Below, piece by piece: positions 38,823 to 50,169 of a stretch of DNA of 64,000 nt. The position numbers were made by a program, and so were the translations under genes. A model generated the notes under the pieces. That model was not told the DNA's origin, ran no database searches, and worked only from the letters and a program-made list of their open reading frames with translations. The stretch covers positions 2,966,001-3,030,000 of the forward strand of contig NZ_CP125652.1 of NCBI RefSeq assembly GCF_030053135.1, read 5' to 3'. The stretch is from Rhizobium sp. BT04. Lineage in GTDB: Bacteria; Pseudomonadota; Alphaproteobacteria; Rhizobiales; Rhizobiaceae. Every line of letters begins with the position of its first letter. Within the stretch, counting starts at the first letter, position 1.

Positions 38823-40609
38823 GCCGCGGCATCGACGGGCAAAGCGAGGATGAAGCGGGCGCCGAGCACCTGTCCGCCTTCGGCATCGGTGATGTTCTCT
38901 GCGCGCAGCGAACCGCCATGGGCTTCGGCGATCTGCCGGCTGATCGACAGGCCGAGCCCCGAATTCTGTCCGAATCCCTCCGATTCCGGCCGGTCCGTAT
39001 AGAAACGCTCGAAGATGCGATCGATATTTTCCGCCTGGATGCCGGGGCCGTTGTCTTCGATCGTGGTAACGCAGCGCGAACGTGTCCGCACCAGCCGCAC
39101 GGTGATCTTGCCACCCTTCTCAGGCACGAAGGAGCGGGCGTTCTCGATCAGGTTGGCGATGATCTGACCGATGCGCAGATCGTGGCCGTTGACGACGAAA
39201 CGCGTCTTGACGTTCGGCTTGCGTTCGATCGCGTATTCGATCTCCACCTGCTTCTTGCTGCTCCTGACCTGGCGTGAAACCTCGATAAGGTCGCGCAACA
39301 GCACCTCCATGTCGACGGAACCGGCATCGACACGAGCGAGTTCGGCATCGAGGCGCGAGGCGTCGGAGATATCGCTGATCAGCCGATCGAGGCGGCGGAC
39401 ATCATGCTGGATGACGTCCATCAGCCGCTTCTTGGAATCGTCTGATCGGGCAAGCGGCAGCGTTTCGACGGCGCTGCGCAGCGACGTCAGCGGGTTCTTG
39501 AGCTCGTGGCTGACATCGGCCGCGAAACTTTCGATTGCGTCGATGCGGTCGTAGAGGGCCGTCGTCATCTCGCGCAATGCGATGGAAAGATTGCCGATTT
39601 CATCCTGGCGGGCGGAAAAGTCGGGAATCTCCTCACGCGCCTTGGCCCCGCGCCGCACCCGGATGGCGGCGGCCGAGAGGCGGCGCAGCGGATTGGCGAT
39701 CGTCGACGACAGCACCAGGGAAAGCAGCACGTTGACGAGCGTCGCGACACCGAAGACACGCATGATGGCAAGCCGCTCGGCATGAACGATATTGTCGATG
39801 TCGCCCGCCTGGGTCGACAGCAGCAGCACACCGAGCACGGCGCGGAAGCGCTGGATCGGCACGGCGACGGAAACGATGAGTTCGCCCTTTTCGGTGGTGC
39901 GCACCACCGCGCCGCGCACGCCGGTGAGGGCGTTCATCACTTCGGGATAGATCGAGCCGTCACCACCCGGCGCTTCCTTGTAAAGCGGCAGATTGCCGGG
40001 CTGCAGCGCCTTGTTGAACAGGGTGGCGAACCATTCGCTCCAGGTCTGTTTCTCCTCCTCGACCGGCGGCAGATCGAAGCGCAGCACCTGGCCGCGCGAA
40101 TATAGATGGCGCGAATCGAGCAGCAGATTGGCGTCGGCATCGAAGATGCGGGCGCGTGTGCGCGTCGGCGAGATCAGCCGGCGCAGCACCGGGGCCACCT
40201 TCTCGGGATCGATCGGGAATTCGAGGTCTTCGTCGTTCGGCACTGGGGTGATGCTCTGGCCGGCCTGAAGCTCGAGCAGTTTTTGCGGATCGATGGTGAT
40301 CGAGTTGGTATCGACCGAGGCGGAGGCCGAAACGGCGCCGGCGATAATCTCGCCCTGCGTCAACAGGCTTTCGGCGCGGGCGTCGATCAGCCCCTCGCGA
40401 AACTGGTTGAGGTAGAGGATGCCGCCGACGAGCACCACCAGCGCGACCAGATTGAAGAACAGGATCCGCCGCGTCAGGCTCGAAAACACGGCATTGCCGA
40501 AGATCCGGCGGATCAGGGTGAAGGGATGCGACCAACGGCGGCCTCGGACGCGACGGGTGCTCACGCCCTCCGCGTCGTCCAGATCCCTTTCCTGCACCAA
40601 CTGTGCCAA
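38819..40609 (-). CDS. chvG: Sensor histidine kinase ChvG (ExoS)
   Basis: 596 residues from TTG 40609, with GAAAGG 8 bases upstream; the frame is open to 40654, but homologues are about 595 residues. Order: cytoplasmic start, first membrane helix (about 40-62, FFNLVALVVLVGGILYLN), a periplasmic domain of about 210 residues, second helix near 270, HAMP, H-box with His368 in VSHELKNPLTSL, then HATPase_c with N, G1 and G2 boxes. ChvG senses low pH and envelope conditions in plant-associated rhizobia and agrobacteria, held off periplasmically by ExoR. It phosphorylates ChvI, encoded just upstream; hprK overlaps its stop by 4 bases. Confidence 0.94.
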   Translation of the reverse strand: MAQLVQERDLDDAEGVSTRRVRGRRWSHPFTLIRRIFGNAVFSSLTRRILFFNLVALVVLVGGILYLNQFREGLIDARAESLLTQGEIIAGAVSASASVDTNSITIDPQKLLELQAGQSITPVPNDEDLEFPIDPEKVAPVLRRLISPTRTRARIFDADANLLLDSRHLYSRGQVLRFDLPPVEEEKQTWSEWFATLFNKALQPGNLPLYKEAPGGDGSIYPEVMNALTGVRGAVVRTTEKGELIVSVAVPIQRFRAVLGVLLLSTQAGDIDNIVHAERLAIMRVFGVATLVNVLLSLVLSSTIANPLRRLSAAAIRVRRGAKAREEIPDFSARQDEIGNLSIALREMTTALYDRIDAIESFAADVSHELKNPLTSLRSAVETLPLARSDDSKKRLMDVIQHDVRRLDRLISDISDASRLDAELARVDAGSVDMEVLLRDLIEVSRQVRSSKKQVEIEYAIERKPNVKTRFVVNGHDLRIGQIIANLIENARSFVPEKGGKITVRLVRTRSRCVTTIEDNGPGIQAENIDRIFERFYTDRPESEGFGQNSGLGLSISRQIAEAHGGSLRAENITDAEGGQVLGARFILALPVDAAA

Positions 40610-40685
40610 TGACAGGCCCTTTCGAAGGGTGGGGCCGGATGGACCGGCCCGCAACCCCTAATTTCCCAAGGCTGAGCCGTTTGGC

Positions 40686-41420
40686 TCAGGCCGCTTCGCG
40701 GAAGCGGTATCCCACTCCGTAGAGCGTTTCAATCATATCAAAGTCGGTGTCGACCATCTTGAATTTCTTGCGCAGCCGCTTGATGTGGCTGTCGATGGTC
40801 CGGTCGTCGACATAGACCTGTTCGTCATAGGCTGCGTCCATCAGCGCGTCGCGGCTTTTGACGACGCCGGGGCGCTGCGCCAGCGAATGCAGGATCAGGA
40901 ACTCGGTCACCGTCAGGGTCACGGCCTCACCCTTCCAGGTGCAGGTATGGCGTTCCTGGTCCATGACCAGCTGGCCGCGTTCCAGCGAGCGGGCCTGCTG
41001 CACGGCGCCGGCCTTCGGCGCACCGGCGGGGCTGGTGCCGGCGGCGGCGGCTTCACGGCTGGATGCGCGGCGCAGGACAGCGCGGACGCGCTCGACCAGC
41101 AGGCGCTGCGAAAAAGGCTTGGTGATGAAATCGTCGGCGCCCATCTTCAGGCCGAACAGCTCATCGATCTCCTCGTCCTTGGAGGTGAGGAAGATGACGG
41201 GAATATCCGACTTCTGCCGCAGGCGGCGCAGCAGTTCCATGCCGTCCATGCGCGGCATCTTGATGTCGAAGATCGCCAGCTGCGGCGGTCGCGCCAGCAG
41301 GCCGTCGAGCGCCGAAGCACCGTCCGTATAGGTCTCGACCTTATATCCTTCTGCCTCCAGTGCGATCGACACGGAGGTGAGGATGTTGCGGTCGTCATCA
41401 ACGAGCGCGATTGTCGGCAT
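40686..41420 (-). CDS. chvI: Response regulator ChvI
   Basis: 244 residues from ATG 41420 (GGAG 9 bases upstream); ATG 41438 would add six residues. Receiver domain 1-120 with phospho-acceptor Asp52 in [11 protein letters not shown] and DD at 8-10; an OmpR/PhoB winged-helix DNA-binding domain at about 145-240 ([16 protein letters not shown]). A Gly/Ala-rich linker joins them. In relatives ChvI controls succinoglycan, motility, acid and symbiosis genes. It is upstream of chvG on the same strand and diverges from pckA, the order known in Rhizobium and Agrobacterium. Confidence 0.94.
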   Translation of the reverse strand: MPTIALVDDDRNILTSVSIALEAEGYKVETYTDGASALDGLLARPPQLAIFDIKMPRMDGMELLRRLRQKSDIPVIFLTSKDEEIDELFGLKMGADDFITKPFSQRLLVERVRAVLRRASSREAAAAGTSPAGAPKAGAVQQARSLERGQLVMDQERHTCTWKGEAVTLTVTEFLILHSLAQRPGVVKSRDALMDAAYDEQVYVDDRTIDSHIKRLRKKFKMVDTDFDMIETLYGVGYRFREAA

Positions 41421-41758
41421 GGTGTTGGTCTCCGTCATCAGTGCGCAATCTCCCGGATTTTGCTCTCCCCAGGCGGTCTCAGTGACCGGATGCGCTTATG
41501 GAGGATAAAGGTGGAACAAATTGTGGCAAAGATAAAGGGAAAGATTGTCGTAAAATTTTCCGGCAATCATAAGTGGTGCGGTAAAATGTTTCAACGCGCC
41601 CACCTAAAACGATTTAAAATTGAGGCAATAAATTTAAATCGATTAAATATTTGATATTACTGCATTTTCTCAAGTTTTGCGTCTTGTGTTTTAAAATTTC
41701 TCCCCGTATTTTCGCGCTTAGTTTTAACGGCAACGAGCCTGAGCAAAAGGAACTAGCC
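41421..41758. promoter_or_regulatory. Divergent chvI/pckA control region
   Basis: 338 gene-free bases that become very AT-rich between about 41500 and 41710. Two CG-centred palindromic sites are visible: AAAACGATTT near 41606-41615 and TTTAAATCGATTAAAT at 41633-41648. LacI-family repressors typically bind such CG-centred palindromes, and in S. meliloti pckA is controlled by the LacI-type regulator PckR; the match here is an inference. The pckA ribosome site is AAGGA just before 41759. I did not pin down -10/-35 boxes. Confidence 0.5.
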
Positions 41759-43369
<1,611 letters not shown>

Positions 43370-43392
43370 AAGCGAGATCTCTGACTCACGTG

Positions 43393-43422
43393 AAACCCGG
43401 CATCGCAGAATGCCGGGTTTTT
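43393..43422 (+). terminator. Intrinsic terminator after pckA
   Basis: An 11-bp stem (AAACCCGGCAT, 43393-43403, with ATGCCGGGTTT, 43410-43420) around a 6-base loop runs on into TT. Confidence 0.85.
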
Positions 43423-43475
43423 GCTGCCGTTGGACGATATTTCCAATTCGCCGCCGATGTGAGATAGATCGCCGC

Positions 43476-43919
43476 ATGGCCAGCGACGCGCTCTATATCG
43501 ACGACAGGATCACCATCGCCGGATGGGAGTTGACGGAACAGTTCGTTCTGGCGGGCGGTCCCGGCGGGCAGAACGTCAACAAGGTTTCGACCGCGGTCCA
43601 GCTGTTCTTCAACATCCCGAATTCACCCTCCCTCAACGATCGCGTCAAGGCCAACGCGGTCAAGCTCGCCGGCCGGCGCCTGTCGAAGGACGGCGTGCTG
43701 ATGATTGAGGCGAGCCGCTTTCGCAGCCAGGACCGCAACCGCGAGGATGCGCGCGACCGGCTGAAAGAACTGATTCTGGAGGCCGCCAAGCCGCCGCCGC
43801 CGCCGCGCAAGAAGACCAAGCCGACCAAGGGTTCGGTCGAACGCCGTCTGAAGGAAAAATCCGGCCGCTCGGAAGTCAAGAAGATGCGCGGCCGTCCTGG
43901 CGGCAGCGGCGGCGAATGA
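43476..43919 (+). CDS. arfB: Alternative ribosome-rescue factor / peptidyl-tRNA hydrolase ArfB
   Basis: 147 residues from ATG 43476; an upstream in-frame extension overlaps the pckA terminator. The GGQ catalytic motif is at 30-32 in LAGGPGGQNVNK, and a Lys/Arg-rich C-terminal tail (about 110-140) would enter the empty mRNA channel of stalled ribosomes. It releases the peptide on ribosomes stalled without a stop codon. It lacks codon-recognition domains of normal release factors, as expected for YaeJ/ArfB. alkB starts one base after its stop. Confidence 0.93.
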   Translation: MASDALYIDDRITIAGWELTEQFVLAGGPGGQNVNKVSTAVQLFFNIPNSPSLNDRVKANAVKLAGRRLSKDGVLMIEASRFRSQDRNREDARDRLKELILEAAKPPPPPRKKTKPTKGSVERRLKEKSGRSEVKKMRGRPGGSGGE

Positions 43920-43920
43920 T

Positions 43921-44538
43921 ATGCCGGAGCTTTTGAGCGGCATCCGCCATCTCCCCGGCTATCTTGACCGGCCGCGCCAAGAGGCGCTGGTCGAGGTGAT
44001 CCGCACGGTCGTCACTGAGGCGCCGCTCTATGTGCCCGCCATGCCCGGGACCGGCAAGCCGATGTCGGTGCGCATGACCAATTGCGGGCCGCTCGGCTGG
44101 GTGACGGACAAGCAGCGCGGCTATCGCTACCAGTCGACGCATCCGGCAACCGGCAAGCCCTGGCCTGACATGCCGCAGCAATTGCTCGATATCTGGAATG
44201 ACGTTGCCGGTTACGACAAGCCGCCGGAAGCCTGCCTCGTCAATTTCTACTCCGACGACGCGCGCATGGGCCTGCACCAAGACAAGGATGAACAGGACCT
44301 GAAGGCCCCGGTTGTCTCGATCTCGCTCGGCAACAGCTGCCTCTTCCGCGTCGGCGGCCTCAAACGCAATGATCGCACGCTATCCTTCAAGCTTTCGAGC
44401 GGCGATCTGGTCGTTCTGGGCGGCGAGGGAAGGCTTTGTTTCCACGGCGTTGACCGTATTCATCCGGCGACGTCGACGCTGCTGAAGAATGGCGGCCGCA
44501 TCAATCTGACGCTGCGCCGCGTCAATCCGCCGAGCTGA
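43921..44538 (+). CDS. alkB: Alpha-ketoglutarate-dependent DNA dioxygenase AlkB
   Basis: 205 residues. AlkB removes methyl groups from 1-methyladenine and 3-methylcytosine by oxidation. The iron ligands are H119 and D121 in GLHQDKDEQ and H175 in CFHGVDRI; the 2-oxoglutarate arginines are in RINLTLRRV at the end. All core residues are present. It follows arfB with no gap and is convergent with coaA; only a 21-base gap separates the two stops. Confidence 0.93.
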   Translation: MPELLSGIRHLPGYLDRPRQEALVEVIRTVVTEAPLYVPAMPGTGKPMSVRMTNCGPLGWVTDKQRGYRYQSTHPATGKPWPDMPQQLLDIWNDVAGYDKPPEACLVNFYSDDARMGLHQDKDEQDLKAPVVSISLGNSCLFRVGGLKRNDRTLSFKLSSGDLVVLGGEGRLCFHGVDRIHPATSTLLKNGGRINLTLRRVNPPS

Positions 44539-44559
44539 TCGTCAGCGCAGGATCGCCTG

Positions 44560-45555
44560 CTATAGTTTCCGCAACGCGACCTGCTCGATCAGGTGATCCT
44601 TGCCTTTTTTCAGGATGAGATCGGCGCGCGGCCGCGTCGGCAGGATGTTCTGCCGCAGGTTCTTCAGGTTGATATTCCCCCAGAGATCCTCGGCGATATC
44701 AAGCGCTTCCGCGTCACTGATCGAGGCGTAGCGATGGAAATAGGAATTCGGATCGCGGAAGGCCGTCTCGCGCAGCCGCATGAAGCGCGTGACGTACCAG
44801 TTGTGGATCTGGTCTTCCGCGGCGTCGATATAGATCGAGAAGTCGAAGAAGTCGGAGACCATCGGCACAATCTTGCCGCCGGCCGGCAGGTCGCGCGATT
44901 GCAGGACGTTGATGCCCTCGAAGATCAGGATGTCGGGCCGGTCGACGATCTTGTATTCGTCCGGCAGCACGTCGTAGACGAGGTGCGAATAGCTGGGAGC
45001 CTTGACATCCGGCTGCCCGGCCTTGATCGCCGAGAGAAAACGCAGGATCGCAGCCGTGTCGTAGCTTTCCGGAAAACCCTTGCGCTGCATCAGCTTTCGC
45101 CGCTGCAGCACGGCGTTCGGATGAAGGAAGCCGTCGGTGGTGACGAGATCGACCTTCGGGCTGGAAGGCCAGCGGCCCAGGAGCTCCTTGAGGATACGGG
45201 CGGTGGTCGATTTTCCCACTGCGACCGAGCCGGCGATGCCGATGACGAAGGGCGTCTTCGTCACATCGGACAGGCTGAGGAAGCGGTTGCGCTGTTCGAA
45301 CAGCATCTGCGAGGATTCGACATGGGCCGACAGCAGCCGCGACAGCGACAGATAGATGCGCCGGACTTCGTCGAGATCGATCGGGTCGCCCATCGAACGC
45401 AGCCGCTTGACCTCGTCGCTGGTCAGCGTCAACGGCGTGTCGGCGCGGAATTTCGCCCATTGTTCGGAAGAGAAGAAGTGATAGGGCGAATAGGATTCCG
45501 ACTGGAAGTGATCCAACGTTTCCGGCACCCCGATAATCTCAGTCGCGATACTCAT
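44560..45555 (-). CDS. coaA: Pantothenate kinase (type I)
   Basis: 331 residues. CoaA phosphorylates pantothenate, the first committed step of CoA synthesis. The P-loop GSVAVGKS is at 109-116, [14 protein letters not shown] near 24-37 is a family hallmark, and IFEGINVLQ with the C-terminal [12 protein letters not shown] block completes the PanK-I fold. It is the last gene of the leftward his run; its start overlaps the hisE stop by 4 bases. Confidence 0.95.
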   Translation of the reverse strand: MSIATEIIGVPETLDHFQSESYSPYHFFSSEQWAKFRADTPLTLTSDEVKRLRSMGDPIDLDEVRRIYLSLSRLLSAHVESSQMLFEQRNRFLSLSDVTKTPFVIGIAGSVAVGKSTTARILKELLGRWPSSPKVDLVTTDGFLHPNAVLQRRKLMQRKGFPESYDTAAILRFLSAIKAGQPDVKAPSYSHLVYDVLPDEYKIVDRPDILIFEGINVLQSRDLPAGGKIVPMVSDFFDFSIYIDAAEDQIHNWYVTRFMRLRETAFRDPNSYFHRYASISDAEALDIAEDLWGNINLKNLRQNILPTRPRADLILKKGKDHLIEQVALRKL

Positions 45556-45875
45556 GAACTCTGCCGGTTGGCCTTTTCCTTGAGGCCGGACTGCGCGGTT
45601 CTGCGCTCGAGTTCGGCCATGACATTCTCTAACGGTATTTCAGCAATCTTCAATACGACCAATAGGTGATAGAGCAGATCGGCGGCTTCATAGGTCAGAT
45701 TGTCGCGGTCGCCGGTTACCGCCGCCATCACGGCTTCGATCGCCTCTTCGCCGAGCTTCTTCGCCGCCTTCGACTGGCCGGCGGCCACGAGCTTCGCTGT
45801 CCAGGATTGCTCCGGTGAGGCTTTCGACCGCTCCGCGACGATGCTTTCGAGATCGGCAAGGGAAAATCCGCTCAT
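45552..45875 (-). CDS. hisE: Phosphoribosyl-ATP pyrophosphatase
   Basis: 107 residues from ATG 45875; the frame continues to 45998 without similarity. HisE removes pyrophosphate from phosphoribosyl-ATP, the second step of histidine synthesis. [13 protein letters not shown] near 37 and [14 protein letters not shown] near 66 carry the MazG-like acidic metal sites. As in other alphaproteobacteria it is separate from HisI. It lies 16 bases after hisF and overlaps coaA by 4 bases. Confidence 0.95.
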   Translation of the reverse strand: MSGFSLADLESIVAERSKASPEQSWTAKLVAAGQSKAAKKLGEEAIEAVMAAVTGDRDNLTYEAADLLYHLLVVLKIAEIPLENVMAELERRTAQSGLKEKANRQSS

Positions 45876-45891
45876 AGGTCCGCTTTCAACT

Positions 45892-46680
45892 TCAGTCGAG
45901 ACGCATGTCGATGCCGCACTTCGACATATAGTGCTTCGCCTCGCCGACGGAATAGGTGCCAAAGTGGAAGATCGATGCGGCGAGAACGGCATTGGCATGG
46001 CCCTCCTTCACCCCGGCGACGAGATCGTCGAGGTCGCCGACGCCGCCCGAGGCGATGACCGGCACGCGCACCGCATCGGCAATCGCCCGTGTCAATTCCA
46101 GATCGTAGCCGACCTTGGTGCCGTCGCGGTCCATCGACGTCACCAGCAGTTCGCCGGCGCCGCGTGCCACCATCTTCTGGGCGAATTCGACGGCATCGAT
46201 GCCGGTCGCGTTGCGGCCGCCATGCGTGTAGATTTCCCAGGCGCTGAGATTGTCGCCGCCGACCGCCTGCGTGCGCCGGCGCTTGGCGTCGATCGAGACG
46301 ACGATGCACTGGTCACCGAACTTGTCGGCCGCTTCGGCGACGAAATCGGGATTGCTGACCGCTGCCGAATTGATCGAGACCTTGTCGGCGCCGCACAGCA
46401 GCAGCTTGCGGATATCGGCGATGGTTCTCACCCCGCCGCCGACCGTCAGCGGCATGAAGCATTGGTCGGCCGTGCGCGACACGACATCGAAGATCGTCTC
46501 GCGATTGTCCGAGGAAGCAGTGATGTCGAGGAAGCAGAGCTCGTCGGCGCCGGCCGCATCATAGGCCTTCGCGGCTTCGACGGGATCGCCGGCATCGACG
46601 AGATTGAGAAAGTTGACGCCCTTGACGACACGGCCGTCCTTGACGTCGAGGCAGGGGATGACACGGGCTTTGAGGGTCAT
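45892..46680 (-). CDS. hisF: Imidazole glycerol phosphate synthase subunit HisF
   Basis: 262 residues. HisF is the cyclase half of IGP synthase and uses ammonia from HisH. The N-terminal [20 protein letters not shown] has the catalytic Asp11; [10 protein letters not shown] near 225 is the second phosphate site and the other catalytic aspartate is in [13 protein letters not shown]. The start codon directly follows the hisA stop, with no gap. Confidence 0.96.
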   Translation of the reverse strand: MTLKARVIPCLDVKDGRVVKGVNFLNLVDAGDPVEAAKAYDAAGADELCFLDITASSDNRETIFDVVSRTADQCFMPLTVGGGVRTIADIRKLLLCGADKVSINSAAVSNPDFVAEAADKFGDQCIVVSIDAKRRRTQAVGGDNLSAWEIYTHGGRNATGIDAVEFAQKMVARGAGELLVTSMDRDGTKVGYDLELTRAIADAVRVPVIASGGVGDLDDLVAGVKEGHANAVLAASIFHFGTYSVGEAKHYMSKCGIDMRLD

Positions 46681-47427
46681 TTACGCGGTCTCCCTTGCCT
46701 TACTGGCCTTGATCAGCGCCAGCGCTTCCGCCGGATCGATCCGGCCGTCATAAAGCGCGCGACCCGAAATCGCCCCTTCCAGCTTCTGCGCGTCAGGCTG
46801 CAGCATGCGCTTGATGTCTTCTATGGAGGCAAGGCCGCCGGAGGCGATGACGGGGATGGAGACGGCATCGGCAAGCGCCAGCGTCGAACTCCAGTTGATG
46901 CCGGCCAGGATGCCGTCCCGGTCGATATCGGTATAGATGATCGCGCTAACGCCGGCGCCCTCGAACTTTTTGGCAAGCTCGATGATCCCGAGCTCGGAAG
47001 CCTCCGCCCAGCCTTCGACCGCCACCTTGCCGCCCTTGGCGTCGATGCCGACGGCGACGTGGCCCGGAAATTTCCGGCAGGCCTCGATGACCAGATCAGG
47101 ATTCCGGACCGCGACGGTGCCGAGAATGACGCGCCGCAGCCCGCGCGACAGCCAGGCCTCGATATGATCGAGCGTGCGGATGCCGCCGCCGAGCTGCACA
47201 GGATTATCAGTCGCCTTCAGGATCGCCTCGACGGCATCGCCATTGGCCGAATGTCCCGCAAAGGCGCCGTCGAGATCGACCACATGCAGCCATTCGAAAC
47301 CCTGGTCTTCGAAGGATTTCGCCTGGGCGGCCGGATCGGTGTTGTAGACCGTCGCCTGCTGCATGTCGCCGAGCTTCAGGCGGACGCATTGGCCGCCCTT
47401 CAGGTCGATCGCGGGAAAAAGGATCAT
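46681..47427 (-). CDS. hisA: ProFAR isomerase (phosphoribosylformimino-AICAR isomerase)
   Basis: 248 residues. HisA isomerises ProFAR to PRFAR. The TIM barrel has [15 protein letters not shown] at the start with catalytic Asp8, [10 protein letters not shown] with the second aspartate near 168, and IASGGLAS for phosphate. hisF follows directly, and an unassigned membrane gene (47434-47991) precedes it by 6 bases. Confidence 0.96.
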   Translation of the reverse strand: MILFPAIDLKGGQCVRLKLGDMQQATVYNTDPAAQAKSFEDQGFEWLHVVDLDGAFAGHSANGDAVEAILKATDNPVQLGGGIRTLDHIEAWLSRGLRRVILGTVAVRNPDLVIEACRKFPGHVAVGIDAKGGKVAVEGWAEASELGIIELAKKFEGAGVSAIIYTDIDRDGILAGINWSSTLALADAVSIPVIASGGLASIEDIKRMLQPDAQKLEGAISGRALYDGRIDPAEALALIKASKARETA

Positions 47428-47433
47428 GTCGTC

Positions 47434-47991
47434 TTACGTCCGTAAAGTGGTCGGTACCATCAGCGCATTCCACGCATCTACGATATCCGAGCGAAAAAAG
47501 ACAGCGGCAATGGTGGCCGCGCCGAAAAGCAGAAGAAGGAGCAGGGCGACGGTAAAACCGGCGCGCACCTGGCGCCAGAAACCGAGGCGCTTCCTCATCG
47601 ATTTCTCGACGTCGCGCACCTTTCGCAGCGCCTCGCTGTTGACGGCGGCGAGACGAATTTCCGGCTCCATCGCCTCCACATAGGTTTCAGCATAACTCGA
47701 AAGAATCTGCGAAGCGCGGTCGCGCAGCGTATTGCGCAGGTCGGTCGAGAGATAATTGCTGCTGACGGCGGCCAGCTCGGCCTCGTTGGGTGAACGGCCG
47801 GCATTGCTTTTGCGGTAGCTGAGGACGAAATCGCGCTTTTGCCGTTCGTAGAGTGCGTAGGCAAGCAGGCCGATCAGATCGTCCTCGCCCTCGATATAGA
47901 ATTCCAGCACGGCTTCAGTGATGTCGCCGGCGCTGATGCCGTTGGCGCGCAGCTGGGAATTCTCGTTGCCGGCAAGGAAGTCATGGATCAT
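47434..47991 (-). CDS. Conserved hypothetical protein with one C-terminal membrane helix
   Basis: 185 residues that I do not recognise. The first 140 residues are polar and mostly helical with many Glu and Arg, with no catalytic motif that I can see. A hydrophobic segment at about 145-166 (FTVALLLLLLFGAATIAAVFF) is followed by a short tail, so it is probably C-terminally anchored with its body in the cytoplasm. It overlaps the preceding 63-residue gene by 4 bases and precedes hisA by 6 bases, so it is translated as part of the his operon. The name of any domain would be a guess. Confidence 0.75.
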   Translation of the reverse strand: MIHDFLAGNENSQLRANGISAGDITEAVLEFYIEGEDDLIGLLAYALYERQKRDFVLSYRKSNAGRSPNEAELAAVSSNYLSTDLRNTLRDRASQILSSYAETYVEAMEPEIRLAAVNSEALRKVRDVEKSMRKRLGFWRQVRAGFTVALLLLLLFGAATIAAVFFRSDIVDAWNALMVPTTLRT

Positions 47992-48179
47992 CGGTCCAGC
48001 CTTTCTTTCAATGCCCTGGCTGCATTGGAAAGCGCTCTTTTGTGAACAGTCTCATCGACACGGCGGACGATCGTTCCGTCGGGAAGCCGGATGTCGGAGA
48101 AGGGAGGCAGGCCTTCTCTGGAGGGTCTCAGCGTATAGAACACCTTGCCTGATTTCCGCGACTCCCGCATCGAGCGCAC
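47988..48179 (-). CDS. Small hypothetical protein, 63 residues
   Basis: A short basic protein with 11 Arg and 5 Lys, without membrane span or known motif. Its stop overlaps the 185-residue gene's start by 4 bases (ATGA), the same coupling seen between real genes in this cluster, and it lies 43 bases after hisH. That argues it is real, but I cannot assign a function and it might be a chance frame. Confidence 0.5.
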   Translation of the reverse strand: MRSMRESRKSGKVFYTLRPSREGLPPFSDIRLPDGTIVRRVDETVHKRALSNAARALKERLDR

Positions 48180-48222
48180 TCCTGTTCCGCCGTTTCCATA
48201 AAGGAGAAATAAGGCGGCGGTA

Positions 48223-48873
48223 TTACGGGTTCCAGCGCAGGAAATTGGCGATCAGCGCCAGCCCAAGCTTCTGGCTCTTTTCCGGGTGAAACTGTGCCCC
48301 CACCATGTTGTCGCGTCCGACCAAAGCGGTCATCGGGCCGCCATAATCGACGGTTGCGATCACATCCTCGGCGTTTTCGGCGGCAAGATGGTAGGAATGG
48401 ACGAAATAGGCGTGCAGCCCCTGGGAGCCTGTGGGAATGCCGTCGAACAGCGGATGTTCGCGCTTCAGGTCGAGCGTGTTCCAGCCGATCTGCGGGATCT
48501 TGAGCGCGGGATCGTCGGGCGTCATCTCGATGACGTCGCCGGGAATCCAGTTAAAACCGTGCGTCACGGTCTTCTCGAGGCCGCGCGAGGACATGAGCTG
48601 CATGCCGACGCAGATGCCGAGGAACGGCCGCGCCTTCCTCTCCACCGCCTCGATCAGCACCTCGGCCATCCCAGGCACGGCATCGAGGCCGCGCCGGCAA
48701 TCGGCATAGGCGCCGACGCCGGGAAGCACGATGCGATCGGCCGCGGCAACATTCTCCGCCCTGTCGGTGAGATCGATATGCGCATCGATGCCTGCCTCGC
48801 GAGCGGCACGCTCAAAAGCCTTGGTCGCCGAGCGCAGGTTGCCGGAACCATAGTCGATAATCGCGACGCGCAT
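48223..48873 (-). CDS. hisH: Imidazole glycerol phosphate synthase glutaminase subunit HisH
   Basis: 216 residues. HisH hydrolyses glutamine and sends ammonia to HisF. The catalytic cysteine is in [11 protein letters not shown] near 85, and the His-Glu pair lies in AQFHPEKSQ near 199-207. [14 protein letters not shown] at the start is typical. It starts 2 bases after the stop of the DUF2628 gene. hisF, its partner, is four genes downstream (after two unassigned genes and hisA). Confidence 0.96.
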   Translation of the reverse strand: MRVAIIDYGSGNLRSATKAFERAAREAGIDAHIDLTDRAENVAAADRIVLPGVGAYADCRRGLDAVPGMAEVLIEAVERKARPFLGICVGMQLMSSRGLEKTVTHGFNWIPGDVIEMTPDDPALKIPQIGWNTLDLKREHPLFDGIPTGSQGLHAYFVHSYHLAAENAEDVIATVDYGGPMTALVGRDNMVGAQFHPEKSQKLGLALIANFLRWNP

Positions 48874-48875
48874 CG

Positions 48876-49361
48876 TCAGCGTTCTCCATCAAAACCAAAG
48901 AGGCCAAGCGACGTGCCGTGGCCATGCGGGCCGTTCGGGCGGGCCTTTTTCTCCCAATCCGGTGCGGCGTTGTCGTCACTATGTGCGATATCAGCCCTGT
49001 CCGAAAAATAGACCTGCTCGGCAATGCCGATGGTATCGGCAGCAATGAGTGCGTCTTCGGTCCAGCCCTTGGCAGCAAGGCTGCGGATACGGAAATTCTG
49101 GCCCTCCAGACCGACCAGCACATTCACGCCCAGCAGGATGGCTGCTCCCGCCGGCCCAAGGCCCGGTTCGTCCATCAGCGCCCCACCGACGCCCTGCAGC
49201 AGAAAGGCCACGGCTGCATGCAGCCAAAGCCGATGTGCCAGCAGCCATGGCCACGGGAAGAGGAAGCCGAGGAACGTGAAGCCGTCGCGGATGGTCCTCG
49301 TCTCCTCGACCGTGGCGCTCGTGCCGCCGGGCGGTGTCAAGAAGATATAGCTTGACGTCAT
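48876..49361 (-). CDS. DUF2628 membrane protein
   Basis: 161 residues from ATG 49361; the open frame goes on to 49544 in antisense to hisB. Two or three hydrophobic segments lie at about 28-80 ([20 protein letters not shown] and a following LGVNVLVGL), then a polar tail with [11 protein letters not shown] at the very end. The family is DUF2628, of unknown function and common in Rhizobiales his loci. It lies 22 bases after hisB and 2 bases before hisH. Confidence 0.82.
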   Translation of the reverse strand: MTSSYIFLTPPGGTSATVEETRTIRDGFTFLGFLFPWPWLLAHRLWLHAAVAFLLQGVGGALMDEPGLGPAGAAILLGVNVLVGLEGQNFRIRSLAAKGWTEDALIAADTIGIAEQVYFSDRADIAHSDDNAAPDWEKKARPNGPHGHGTSLGLFGFDGER

Positions 49362-49383
49362 GGTCGCAGCTCCCTTGAGGGGC

Positions 49384-49992
49384 TCAGACGAGCGTGCCCT
49401 TGGTCGAGGGAACACGGCCCGCCTGTCTCGGATCGATCTCTGTCGCCGTGCGCAATGCGCGGGCAACGGCCTTGAAGCATGTCTCGGCAATATGATGGTT
49501 GTTGGCGCCATAATGGTTGAGAATATGCAAGGTGATGCCGGCATTCTGGGCGAGCGCCTGGAAGAACTCGCGGACGAGTTCGGTGTCGAACGTGCCGATC
49601 TTCGGTGCGCTGAAGGCGACGTTCCAGACGAGGAACGGCCGGCCGGACAGATCGACCGCGGCCTTGGTCATCGTCTCGTCCATGGCGAGATCGATCGATG
49701 CATAGCGGGCGATGCCGCGCCGGTCGCCGAGCGCCTTGGCGATCGCCTGGCCGATGGCGATGCCGGTATCCTCGACCGTGTGGTGGTCGTCGATATGCAG
49801 GTCGCCCTTGGCTTCGATCTCCATGTCGATAAGGGAATGCCGCGAAAGCTGGTCGAGCATGTGGTCGAAGAAGCCGACGCCCGTCGAAATCTTCGATTTG
49901 CCGGTGCCGTCGAGATTGACGGAAACCGAAATCGAGGTCTCGTTGGTCTTGCGGGAAACGCTGCCGGTGCGGCTTGCTGCGGTCTCGGCCAT
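49384..49992 (-). CDS. hisB: Imidazoleglycerol-phosphate dehydratase
   Basis: 202 residues from ATG 49992, with GGAGG close upstream; ATG 50004 would add four residues. HisB dehydrates IGP to imidazole acetol phosphate. The two manganese-binding motifs are [13 protein letters not shown] near 44 and [14 protein letters not shown] near 72, repeated as [12 protein letters not shown] near 168. It is the single-function form without the E. coli phosphatase domain. It is the first gene of the leftward his operon and diverges from hslV. Confidence 0.95.
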   Translation of the reverse strand: MAETAASRTGSVSRKTNETSISVSVNLDGTGKSKISTGVGFFDHMLDQLSRHSLIDMEIEAKGDLHIDDHHTVEDTGIAIGQAIAKALGDRRGIARYASIDLAMDETMTKAAVDLSGRPFLVWNVAFSAPKIGTFDTELVREFFQALAQNAGITLHILNHYGANNHHIAETCFKAVARALRTATEIDPRQAGRVPSTKGTLV

Positions 49993-50169
49993 ATGGCCCT
50001 CCATCGGGAATAAGGCCGTTCCTTATCAGGCGCATCGGCAAATATCCAGAAGCCGGGCAAGAGAAAAGCCGGCCCATTTGCAAACGGCGCCGGCCCACTT
50101 ACATAGGGTTCAACAAGGCCGGTGTGCGGCCTGGTGGAGTAGCCCGCGTCAAGGGCAGACAGGTGTTTG

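Noticed and set aside
45700..47445. 581-residue open frame on the plus strand across hisE, hisF and hisA
   Set aside because: Mirror of three histidine genes, no family features.
50078..50106. TTGCAA followed 17 bases later by ACATAG as an hslV promoter
   Set aside because: The -10 match is poor and a heat-shock (sigma-32) promoter would be expected; not convincing enough to list.
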